Position numbers and translations under genes: made by a program
In this document: in pieces, positions 16,179 to 23,172 of the stretch
Position numbering within the stretch: position 1 is the stretch's first letter
How the letters are laid out: each line of letters starts with the position of its first letter
Notes under the pieces: model-generated
The model's database searches: none
What the model was told of the DNA's origin: nothing
The model's input: only the letters and a program-made list of their open reading frames with translations
Assembly: GCA_003243425.1 (NCBI GenBank)
Contig: QFQP01000007.1
Coordinates: 1 to 64,000, forward strand
Reading direction: 5' to 3'
DNA length: 64,000 nucleotides
DNA from: Archangium gephyra
Lineage (GTDB): Bacteria > Myxococcota > Myxococcia > Myxococcales > Myxococcaceae

Positions 16179-16580
16179 ATGAAGAACAACAACAAGATGA
16201 AGTGGGCGTCGTGGGTCGCTGTTGCGGTGCTGACGCTGGGCGCGGGCAGCGCGATGGCTGCGAAGGCGAAGACGAAGAAGGAACTGAGCGGCGTGGTGAA
16301 CGTGAACACCGCCACCGCGCAGCAGCTGGACCTCCTGCCCGGCATCGGTGCCAAGGCCGCGAAGAAGATCATCGAGCTCCGCGCCAAGACGCCGTTCGCG
16401 AAGCTCGAAGACCTCCGCAAGGTCAAGGGCCTGGGCCCCAAGAAGCTCGAGAAGATGAAGCCGTTCGTCGCGTTCTCGGGCAGCACCACCGCGACGGTGA
16501 AGAAGGTGAAGGTCGACGCCTCGCCCGAGAGCCCGACCGCGCCGCCTTCCGCGCAGGGCCGCCGCGCCGGCAAGCGCTGA
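16179..16580 (+). CDS. ComEA-like helix-hairpin-helix protein
   Basis: 133 aa with a signal peptide (VAVAVLTLGAGSAMA, cut before AKAKTK) and a ComEA-type double helix-hairpin-helix domain (residues about 38-95: VNVNTATAQQLDLLPGIGAKAAKKI, then LEDLRKVKGLGPKKLEKMKP). A short Ser/Pro/Arg tail follows. Such proteins bind double-stranded DNA in the periplasm, in some bacteria during DNA uptake. No other competence-uptake gene adjoins it (comM lies 18 kb away). A large hairpin follows at 16607-16652. Confidence 0.85.
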   Translation: MKNNNKMKWASWVAVAVLTLGAGSAMAAKAKTKKELSGVVNVNTATAQQLDLLPGIGAKAAKKIIELRAKTPFAKLEDLRKVKGLGPKKLEKMKPFVAFSGSTTATVKKVKVDASPESPTAPPSAQGRRAGKR

Positions 16581-16606
16581 CGTCGAAAGTGACGACACAT
16601 TGACGC

Positions 16607-16652
16607 GACGACACCGGGACCTCGGGAACGCGAGGGGAACCCGGTGTTCGTC
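16607..16652 (+). terminator. Large two-stage hairpin after the ComEA-like gene
   Basis: GACGACACCGGG (16607-16618) pairs with CCCGGTGTTCGTC (16640-16652, one bulged base). Inside it CCTCG (16620-16624) pairs with CGAGG (16631-16635). It is followed by ATTTG, so the T-run is poor. It is probably the transcription terminator of the ComEA-like gene. The first possible GTG of the next gene (16644) lies inside the hairpin, which argues for a later start. Confidence 0.55.
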
Positions 16653-16676
16653 ATTTGTGAGACAGTCGCGGCCTTC

Positions 16677-17516
16677 GTGGCTTCCCTGCTCCGAAAGCTC
16701 GTGTTCGCGCTCGCTGGGCTGAGCGTGCTCTTCGCCGTCGCCGTGTTGTGGGCTGACGGGCACCTGCCGGCCAACGTTCCCGACGAGGCGCCCGAGTACG
16801 CAGTCACCGAGTTCGCCGAGGTGTTGAACGCCGTCGATTCACGCGGGCAGGTCGACCTCGCGGCGTTGAAGGCCAGTCACGCGAAGCTCGAGCGCTTCAT
16901 CGCCGCGATGGCGAAGACGTCTCCCGACACCGCGCCGGAGCGGTTCGCCGCCGTGGAAGCGCGCCTGACGTACTGGCTCAACGCGTACCACGCGCTGGTG
17001 CTCGCCGAATTGATGGAGACCCGCTCGAGCTCGGTCTCGTGGACCGGAGAAGTGCTGCGAACCACGCCCATCGGCGGCAAGCGCATGACGCGCATGGCGA
17101 TCTACCGGCAGTACCTGAGTCAGTCGGGCGACGCGCGGCTGTTCCTGTCGATCTTCACCGGGGCAAAGGGCCATGGGGTGCTCGACGACGCGCCGTTCGC
17201 CGTCGAGGCGTTGAACCCGCAGCTCGACGATGCGGTGCGGCGGTTCGTGCGGCGGAAATCGAACTTCGCCATCGAAGGCACGACCGTGAAGCTCTCGAAG
17301 TTGTTCGAGCTACATCGCGACGATTTCCTCGCCGCGCTGCCTGACGAGCGGAAGAACGTGCTGCAGATCGTCTGGGCCTATCTGCCTGACACGTGCGACG
17401 AAGGCGCGCCCGGCTGTGAGACGCGAACGGATCTCGATCGCGCGTGCGGCAATCGTTTCGACAAGTGCTCAGTGGTCTATGTGCCGATCGACGAGACCCT
17501 GGCGGTGAAGAACTGA
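16677..17516 (+). CDS. DUF547 domain protein, membrane-anchored
   Basis: 279 aa from GTG 16677; GTG 16644 is in frame but lies inside a terminator-like hairpin. One N-terminal membrane segment (LVFALAGLSVLFAVAVLWA) is followed by a DUF547 domain: LTYWLNAYHALVLAELM near the middle, TPIGGKRMTRMAIYRQYLSQ, and the family-typical FAIEGTTVKLSKLFELHRDDF. DUF547 proteins are distantly related to transglutaminase-like folds, but no clear Cys-His-Asp triad was assigned. The function is unknown. The downstream gene starts eight bases after the stop. Confidence 0.75.
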   Translation: MASLLRKLVFALAGLSVLFAVAVLWADGHLPANVPDEAPEYAVTEFAEVLNAVDSRGQVDLAALKASHAKLERFIAAMAKTSPDTAPERFAAVEARLTYWLNAYHALVLAELMETRSSSVSWTGEVLRTTPIGGKRMTRMAIYRQYLSQSGDARLFLSIFTGAKGHGVLDDAPFAVEALNPQLDDAVRRFVRRKSNFAIEGTTVKLSKLFELHRDDFLAALPDERKNVLQIVWAYLPDTCDEGAPGCETRTDLDRACGNRFDKCSVVYVPIDETLAVKN

Positions 17517-17524
17517 GGTCGTGC

Positions 17525-18124
17525 ATGTGGTGGTTGGCGTTGATGTTGGCGGTCGTTCCGGCCGAGCAGTGGGCAGACGAAGCCCGGGTGAGCGAAGCGC
17601 CGCGCGTGCTGGAGACGCTGCCTCGCTTCGGTCCTGTCGCCGGCATTCACATCGGCGCGTCTCGCGGCACTCACGCACCGGATCTCGGCGCAAGACTCGG
17701 TGCTCGCTTCAACGCCGCGCGCAGCTTCGGAGTGAGCCTCTTCGTCGACTCACAATGGGCGCAGCAGCGGGCGTCGGACCGCTGCGCCTACAGCCGCGTG
17801 TGCGCTCCCGAATACACGACCACCCTGCTGAGCGGCGTCGCTCGTCTGGAGTTCGTCACCGATGGTCGCGTCGGCCCGTTCTTCGTGCCGCAATTCACGG
17901 CCGGCATCTTCGTCGGGGGAGGCGTTGGTTTCCTCTCGCGGTATCAGTACCGGCCCGACGCGTTCGAACCCGCTCGAATCGAGCCCTTCGCGCGCGTCGG
18001 TCTGCACCTCGGCATGACACGACTGCCGGGAGGCTGGTGGTTCCCCTTCTTCCTCGACCTGGGAACGATCTGCTCTTCGCACGGCTGCAACGAGCTGAAC
18101 TTCGTCGCCGGTATCGGGCTCTAG
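17525..18124 (+). CDS. Secreted outer-membrane-type hypothetical protein
   Basis: 199 aa from ATG 17525, giving a signal peptide (WWLALMLAVVPAEQWA); longer frames lack one. The mature part has alternating hydrophobic strands and Gly/aromatic turns (GPVAGIHIGASRG, FGVSLFVDSQWA, VGPFFVPQFTAGIFVGGGVGF, FARVGLHLGMTRL), typical of a small beta-barrel. Four Cys suggest disulphides. No specific family was recognised. Its stop overlaps the convergent gene's stop (CTAG, 18121-18124). Confidence 0.6.
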   Translation: MWWLALMLAVVPAEQWADEARVSEAPRVLETLPRFGPVAGIHIGASRGTHAPDLGARLGARFNAARSFGVSLFVDSQWAQQRASDRCAYSRVCAPEYTTTLLSGVARLEFVTDGRVGPFFVPQFTAGIFVGGGVGFLSRYQYRPDAFEPARIEPFARVGLHLGMTRLPGGWWFPFFLDLGTICSSHGCNELNFVAGIGL

Positions 18125-19065
18125 AAAACGAAGCTCACACCCGCATTCACGCCACCGACGAAGGTGTCTTTGAACGAGTGAAACCTGCCGCCCAGCCGCA
18201 CCTGGAACGGCTCGGCGATGGAATAGAAGAGCGCCCCCTCGAGGCCACCTTCGAGCGAGCCGAGGCCGAACAGGATGGTCGGCCGCAACTCGAGGCCGAA
18301 GGAACGCAGCTGCTCGCGCCAGAACACGTAGCGGTGCGGCACGCCCACTTCGATGCCGTGCACCATCTCGCCGCCCACCATCATGTTGCGGTAGCCGGCA
18401 GCGAGCGCCGGCTCGATGTGATTCTTGGGGCCGAAGCGCACCATCACGTGACCGGCGAACGTGCGCGTCGAGTTGCTGGCGATCTCGTACTGAACGTCGG
18501 TGCCGAAGTAGCTCCAGCCGAAGTTGAAGCGGCCCATGCCACTGCCGCCGGCGCCGATCGCGTTGAAGTCACCACCACCCATCAGGTCGATGCCGAACGT
18601 GGGGCAGTGAAAGCGCTGCTCGACGACGGCCGGCGCGTCACTGTCTGCCGCGTAGACGATGATGGGCAACACCGCGACCGCGACCACCGCGAGGATCAAC
18701 ACCGCCTTGCCGATGTCGCCACCGCCACCACTGCCGCCAGAGCTGCCCGAGTTCCCGTTCGTCGCCGGCGTGCTGGTGACCGGCGCGGCGCCATGAAAGC
18801 TGCTCAGCGGCGACGACGTGATGCGCGGGTTGACCGAGTAGTAGCCACCGCTCGGCACCGGAATCCACACCATGCCCGGCACCGCGAAGCAGCGATCGAA
18901 GTAGCTCGGGTTCTGCACCGGCACGTCGACGGGCGGCGGTTCTTGCGGCGGCAGCGGGCGCGCCTCTTCAATCGGCACCAACGGCGGCTGGGTCTGTGCA
19001 GGTTCGGGCGCCTGCGCGAAGACGGACGATGCGGTGAGGGTGAGGCCCAGGAGCAGGGTTCGCAC
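18121..19065 (-). CDS. Probable outer-membrane beta-barrel protein with Pro-rich N-terminus
   Basis: 314 aa. Signal peptide (LLLGLTLTASSVFA), a Pro/Gln/Glu-rich segment (residues 18-50), a Gly/Ser-rich linker, one strongly hydrophobic segment (about 122-143, IGKAVLILAVVAVAVLPIIV), then a C-terminal half of alternating strands ending in AGVSFVF, with a terminal Phe as in many barrel proteins recognised by BAM. The combination of a mid-protein hydrophobic helix and a barrel-like end is unusual. The function is unknown. Confidence 0.6.
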   Translation of the reverse strand: MRTLLLGLTLTASSVFAQAPEPAQTQPPLVPIEEARPLPPQEPPPVDVPVQNPSYFDRCFAVPGMVWIPVPSGGYYSVNPRITSSPLSSFHGAAPVTSTPATNGNSGSSGGSGGGGDIGKAVLILAVVAVAVLPIIVYAADSDAPAVVEQRFHCPTFGIDLMGGGDFNAIGAGGSGMGRFNFGWSYFGTDVQYEIASNSTRTFAGHVMVRFGPKNHIEPALAAGYRNMMVGGEMVHGIEVGVPHRYVFWREQLRSFGLELRPTILFGLGSLEGGLEGALFYSIAEPFQVRLGGRFHSFKDTFVGGVNAGVSFVF

Positions 19066-19146
19066 GACGTGGCAGAAAGCACGCCGCGCGCCCGATGCAA
19101 ACGCGCGATGCGTCGTGTGGTTGCGCAGGGAACTGCGCAGCTCACG

Positions 19147-20265
19147 TCATGGCTGCGTCACGGGCGGCGCTGCCTCACGCCTGGCCTTCTGCTGCGCCTT
19201 GCGCGCCCGGCGATCGGCCGCGCACTTCTCGAGCGTGCCCTTCATGAACTCGTAGGGCAGCCCGGCCTCCATCTGGAACGAGCCGCCCTCCCTGGCGCTG
19301 CGGACCCGCGCGAGATCGAGGATGTCGGCGGTGTCTTTCTCGCCTTTGGCCTGGGCCTGCATCCGCGCGAGCGACAGCGCGCCCCCGAGCGTGCGCCGCA
19401 ACTCGTCGGCCTGCTTCGGGTCGTTGGCTTCGATGTCGGCCGACAGCCCGACGTCGTGCGACATGTCCATGTGAACGCGCGCGTTCTTCGCGGTCTGCCG
19501 AATGGTGTCGGCCAGCTGCGACTGCTCATCTTCCACGAGCGAGGCCAGCGCCTCGGCCGCGAAGACGCCGTACAGCTCGCCGTAGGCCATCGAGTCGTTC
19601 AGCACCGGGTTCTCGACGCGCGGGCCCGAGCCATCGAGGCGATCGAGGTACGCCATCGCCTCTTCCTCGGAGCGGCTCATGACGGTGATCTGATCGTTCC
19701 ACGTGGCGACGAACATCTGGCGGTCGCCTTCGCGGAGCACCGGCAGAATGCGCCCGCGCCGCCCGTAGTCGCGCCCGACTGCGCCGGGGAACGCGCGCGC
19801 CCAGAAGTCGCCGAACTGGCCAGACATCACGAACGCGTCGTCGATGACGGCCACGCGGTCCAACTGCCTGGTCAAGTCGAACCCCGCATCGCGGCCCTGC
19901 TCGAGAAACTCGGGCTCGAAGAGACAGTCGACCAGCGCCGGCCCGAGGTCGGAGTTGATGATGGCGTTCACCTCGGCCACCACCGCCTGCGACTCGATCT
20001 TCTCGGGCATCAACGCCAGCACCGGGTCACGCACGTCACGGGAGTCGATGCCGAGCCCCGCGTCTCTGGCCGCCTCGACCGCGACCTCTTTGCGCGAAAT
20101 CGCGCGCTCTCGCTCCACCGGCGTCATGCGCCTGGGAATGCTCACCGGCGCAGGGGCTTCACGTTCCGGCGGCTCGGCGCCGCGCATCAACCACGCGCCG
20201 GCGACCAGCAACACCGCCGCGACCACCAGCCACAGCCATGAACGACTGCGGCGCCGGTCACTCAT
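19147..20265 (-). CDS. Membrane-anchored periplasmic hypothetical protein
   Basis: 372 aa from ATG 20265; a longer in-frame extension would run through the upstream gene. A basic N-terminus (SDRRRSRS) and one transmembrane helix (LWLVVAAVLLVAGAWLM) are followed by a periplasmic, charged, mostly helical domain without recognisable catalytic motifs. A short Cys-containing, basic C-terminus (EKCAADRRARKAQQKARRE) follows. It overlaps the upstream 81-aa gene by eight bases, indicating translational coupling. No family call is possible from the sequence alone. Confidence 0.6.
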   Translation of the reverse strand: MSDRRRSRSWLWLVVAAVLLVAGAWLMRGAEPPEREAPAPVSIPRRMTPVERERAISRKEVAVEAARDAGLGIDSRDVRDPVLALMPEKIESQAVVAEVNAIINSDLGPALVDCLFEPEFLEQGRDAGFDLTRQLDRVAVIDDAFVMSGQFGDFWARAFPGAVGRDYGRRGRILPVLREGDRQMFVATWNDQITVMSRSEEEAMAYLDRLDGSGPRVENPVLNDSMAYGELYGVFAAEALASLVEDEQSQLADTIRQTAKNARVHMDMSHDVGLSADIEANDPKQADELRRTLGGALSLARMQAQAKGEKDTADILDLARVRSAREGGSFQMEAGLPYEFMKGTLEKCAADRRARKAQQKARREAAPPVTQP

Positions 20266-20503
20266 CTTCGCGGGCGTACCAGTAACCGAAGGCCGCGCCG
20301 AACAGCGCTGCACCGACGATCAACCCGGGCACGAGGTACGACTTCCGCTCGAGGTCTTCTTTCTGCGCGCGCAACCGCGACAACTCGAGCTCGGTGCTGA
20401 GCCACGCGTCGGGCGAGAGGTAAGCGCCGCCCTGCACTTCCAACTTGTCGCCGTCGTACGTGCTGACCACGGCGTCCTTCACTTCGACGATTGAGCCAGA
20501 CAT
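20258..20503 (-). CDS. Small single-helix membrane protein
   Basis: 81 aa from the ATG at 20503. A beta-rich N-terminal part (SGSIVEVKDAVVSTYDGDKL) is followed by a short coiled-coil-like helix (LELSRLRAQKEDLERKS) and one C-terminal transmembrane helix (VPGLIVGAALFGAAFGYWYA) with a charged end. It overlaps the downstream gene (20265) by eight bases and is divergent from xthA, with 55 bases between starts. The function is unknown, probably in a complex with the downstream membrane protein. Confidence 0.6.
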   Translation of the reverse strand: MSGSIVEVKDAVVSTYDGDKLEVQGGAYLSPDAWLSTELELSRLRAQKEDLERKSYLVPGLIVGAALFGAAFGYWYAREDE

Positions 20504-20558
20504 GCCGGGGAGCTTCGCATCATCGAAGCTGATGCCAACTCCCCGCTTCACCGGCACG

Positions 20559-21413
20559 ATGCGCACCGCCGTGAAGATCACCACCTGGAACGTGAATGGC
20601 ATTCGCGCGCGGGCCGACCAGCTCGCCGACTGGCTTCGCCTCGAGAAGCCCGACGTCGTCTGTCTGCAGGAAATCAAGGCGCTGCCGCACCAGATTCCGC
20701 AGCACCTCGTCGAACACGAGCACTACTGGAGCTACTGGCATGGCGGCGGCGGCTACTCGGGTGTCGCGCTGCTGGTGCACAAGCAGCTGTCGCCCACGCG
20801 GCCGCAGTTCAGCCACCCGGAGTTCGACCACGAGAACCGGATCGTCGTGGCGCGCTTCGACGACGTGCTCGTGGCCAGCATCTACGTGCCCAACGGCGGC
20901 AAGGACTTCAACGCCAAGGTCCGCTTTCTCGAGGCGATGGAGCAGTACGCGGCGGTTCAGCACGCCGCGGGCCTGAAGCTGATGCTGTGCGGAGATCTCA
21001 ACGTGGCGCGCACGCCCGTCGACGTGCACGAGAAGCTGCGCAACTCGCAGCAGACCGGTCAGACCGACGGCGAGCGCGCGCTGCTCGAACGAATTCTGAG
21101 TCACGGGCTCACCGACCTCGGCCGGCACTTTGCGCCCGACGACACGGCGTTGTTCACCTGGTGGGCGCCGTGGCGCCAATACCGCGAGCGCAACATCGGC
21201 TGGCGGCTCGACTACGTGCTCACCAGCGAGCCCCTCACGAAGGCCGCGCAGCGCTGCACCGCGATACGGGAGTTCGGCAGCAGCGACCACGGCCCGGTCA
21301 CCGCGGTGTTCGAAGGTCAGCTGTTCGACCCGGCGAAGGTCACCGAAGGCAAGGCGCCCGAAGCGAAGAAGGCCGAAGCACCCGCCATTCCCCAGCTCGA
21401 TCTCTTTTCCTAG
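20559..21413 (+). CDS. xthA: Exodeoxyribonuclease III
   Basis: 284 aa from ATG 20559. All exonuclease III / AP-endonuclease motifs are visible: TTWNVNGIRAR at the N-terminus, VVCLQEIKA (metal-binding Glu), LMLCGDLNVAR (Asp/Asn), WRLDYVLTSEPL and the C-terminal SSDHGPV with the catalytic Asp-His pair. It repairs abasic sites and 3'-blocked ends in base-excision repair. A Lys/Ala-rich tail of about 30 residues is an addition to the usual length of about 260. Its stop overlaps that of the convergent ABC permease gene. Confidence 0.95.
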   Translation: MRTAVKITTWNVNGIRARADQLADWLRLEKPDVVCLQEIKALPHQIPQHLVEHEHYWSYWHGGGGYSGVALLVHKQLSPTRPQFSHPEFDHENRIVVARFDDVLVASIYVPNGGKDFNAKVRFLEAMEQYAAVQHAAGLKLMLCGDLNVARTPVDVHEKLRNSQQTGQTDGERALLERILSHGLTDLGRHFAPDDTALFTWWAPWRQYRERNIGWRLDYVLTSEPLTKAAQRCTAIREFGSSDHGPVTAVFEGQLFDPAKVTEGKAPEAKKAEAPAIPQLDLFS

Positions 21414-22246
21414 AAGTCGCGCCGTTCGAAGCGCCACGTGGCGAGCGAGAGCAACGCCACGCTGAAGATGAGGCAGCCCACCAGCAGTCGCGCGAGCGTC
21501 GCAGCATCGACCGGTTCTGACGCCGCCAGGTGCGCCGACGCGGTGGCCAACGTGGCGAAGCGTGGAAACGGCAGCATCACGAACTTGAAGAGCTCGCGCC
21601 CGAAGCCGGGCTCGATGGTCACTGCGAGCGATTCTCGGAAGCTCGCGAAGACGCCGAGGATGAGCGTGGCCACGCCGAGCGCGCCCGACAGCGCCGCGCT
21701 GCGCACGAAGAAGTTCACCGAGAGCATCACCGCGTAGAGCGCCACGAAGCCGCACCAGCCGATGCCGGCGCCCAGCAGCAGACTCCAGTTCCACACCCCG
21801 GTCTTCACGCCGAGCAACACCGTGAGCCCACCAGCGCCGTAGAGAACACCGAGCGCCGCGAGCGTGATGACGCCCACGAAGGTTCCGAACAGCAACTGCC
21901 ACCGTGAAATCGGCAGCGAGAGCAAATGCTCGATGCGGCCTGGCGCCAGCAGCTCGGGCGCGAAGTCGGAGCAGGCGATCGCCAGGAAGAACGCGCCGCC
22001 GTAGAAGCTCGCGTACGCCGCCGCCAGATACACGGAGTTCATCGCGCGGTCCGCCGACACGATGTCGTCGAAGAGCAGATTGCCGAACAGCTTCGAGCCG
22101 GCGATCGCCCCGTCGATGACGTCGAGCTGCAGGGAGAAGCCCAGAATCAACAGCACCAGGGTGATGGCGCCGAAGAGCGCGATGAACCATTTGCGCCGCG
22201 CCGCTTCGATGAGCAGGTCGAGCGCCACACGAAAGAGCTGCCTCAT
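21410..22246 (-). CDS. ABC-2 type transporter permease
   Basis: 278 aa from ATG 22246, which overlaps the stop of the ATPase gene (ATGA, 22243-22246). It has six hydrophobic segments: FIALFGAITLVLLILGFSL, AAAYASFYGGAFFLAIA, LLFGTFVGVITLAALGVLY, GAGIGWCGFVALYAVMLS, AALSGALGVATLILGVFA and a C-terminal one. This is the ABC-2 exporter permease layout, with APGRIEHLLSLPISRWQLL near the second segment. It pairs with the upstream ATPase. The substrate is unknown; many such pairs export lipids, drugs or assembly factors, or belong to the NosFY/Gld type. Confidence 0.85.
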   Translation of the reverse strand: MRQLFRVALDLLIEAARRKWFIALFGAITLVLLILGFSLQLDVIDGAIAGSKLFGNLLFDDIVSADRAMNSVYLAAAYASFYGGAFFLAIACSDFAPELLAPGRIEHLLSLPISRWQLLFGTFVGVITLAALGVLYGAGGLTVLLGVKTGVWNWSLLLGAGIGWCGFVALYAVMLSVNFFVRSAALSGALGVATLILGVFASFRESLAVTIEPGFGRELFKFVMLPFPRFATLATASAHLAASEPVDAATLARLLVGCLIFSVALLSLATWRFERRDF

Positions 22247-23130
22247 GCGTGCTGCCTCAACACGGCTTCGAGGTCCTGACTCTCGGGCTGCAGCAACACG
22301 ACGCGCGCGCCCGAACGGCGAACGAGGTCGAGCGCCTCGTTCACCGCGTCTGCGTCGCCATCGAACACCCACCCGTTCTCGGCGCGAACGAAGCCACCGC
22401 CTTCTGCGACCGAAACGTCGAGACCGTCGGCGAAGCGTACGAGCCAACGACTCGAAGAACGACGCACCGCTTCGAGCGAGCCTTCGAGCTTGAGCACGCC
22501 CTGCTGCAACACGCCGATGCGATCGCACACCCGCTCGGTCTCGGCGAGGAGGTGCGAGTTGAGGAGAATGGTGGCGCCGCGGGCCTTCTCGTCGAGGAGG
22601 ATGCTGCGCACCTCCATGCGGCCGACCGGGTCGATGCCGTCGGTGGGCTCGTCGAGAATGAGCAGGTCAGGTGAACCCAACATCGCCGCCGCGAGCCCGA
22701 GCCGCTGCCGCATGCCTTTGCTGAACTGGCCGATGCGCTGCGACGAATCGCGGAGCCCCACGCGCTCGAGCAGCTGAGCGAGCTGCGCATCACTCGCTGG
22801 CGCCGACTTCAACGTCGCCACCGAACGCAGAAAGTCGCGCGCGCGAAGGGCGACGGGCAGGTGCATGCGCTCCGGCAGGTACCCGATGCGCGCGCGCACC
22901 TTCGTGTCCTGCGGGTCGCCGTCGAGCACCGTCACCTCACCCGACGTGGGCCGCACCACCCCCAGCAACAACTTGATGAACGTGGTCTTGCCTGCGCCAT
23001 TGGGCCCGATGAGCCCGAACGCCGCGCCCCGTGGAATCTGCAGCGTCACGCCCTTGAGCGCGGCGTGCGGGGCGCCGAACAGGCTCCGGTACGTCTTCAC
23101 CAACTGGGTCACCGCGAGCGCCGACTGCAC
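22243..23130 (-). CDS. ABC transporter ATP-binding protein
   Basis: 295 aa with a GTG start at 23130. Walker A GPNGAGKTT (about residue 41), Q-loop region ARIGYLPERMHL, signature FSKGMRQRLGLA, Walker B DLLILDEPTDGIDP and the H-loop LNSHLLAETERVCD are all present. The C-terminal 80 residues form the extra domain found in ABC-2 exporter ATPases. Coupled by a four-base overlap to the permease gene, so both should form one exporter. Confidence 0.95.
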   Translation of the reverse strand: MQSALAVTQLVKTYRSLFGAPHAALKGVTLQIPRGAAFGLIGPNGAGKTTFIKLLLGVVRPTSGEVTVLDGDPQDTKVRARIGYLPERMHLPVALRARDFLRSVATLKSAPASDAQLAQLLERVGLRDSSQRIGQFSKGMRQRLGLAAAMLGSPDLLILDEPTDGIDPVGRMEVRSILLDEKARGATILLNSHLLAETERVCDRIGVLQQGVLKLEGSLEAVRRSSSRWLVRFADGLDVSVAEGGGFVRAENGWVFDGDADAVNEALDLVRRSGARVVLLQPESQDLEAVLRQHA

Positions 23131-23172
23131 CCGGTGACTCTACGTCTTCTTCGGGTAGGGTCCGCCGCTCTC

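Noticed and set aside
17521..20241. Plus-strand frame of 906 codons across several genes
   Set aside because: Arg/His-rich shadow of minus-strand genes with good signal peptides; no homology-like pattern.
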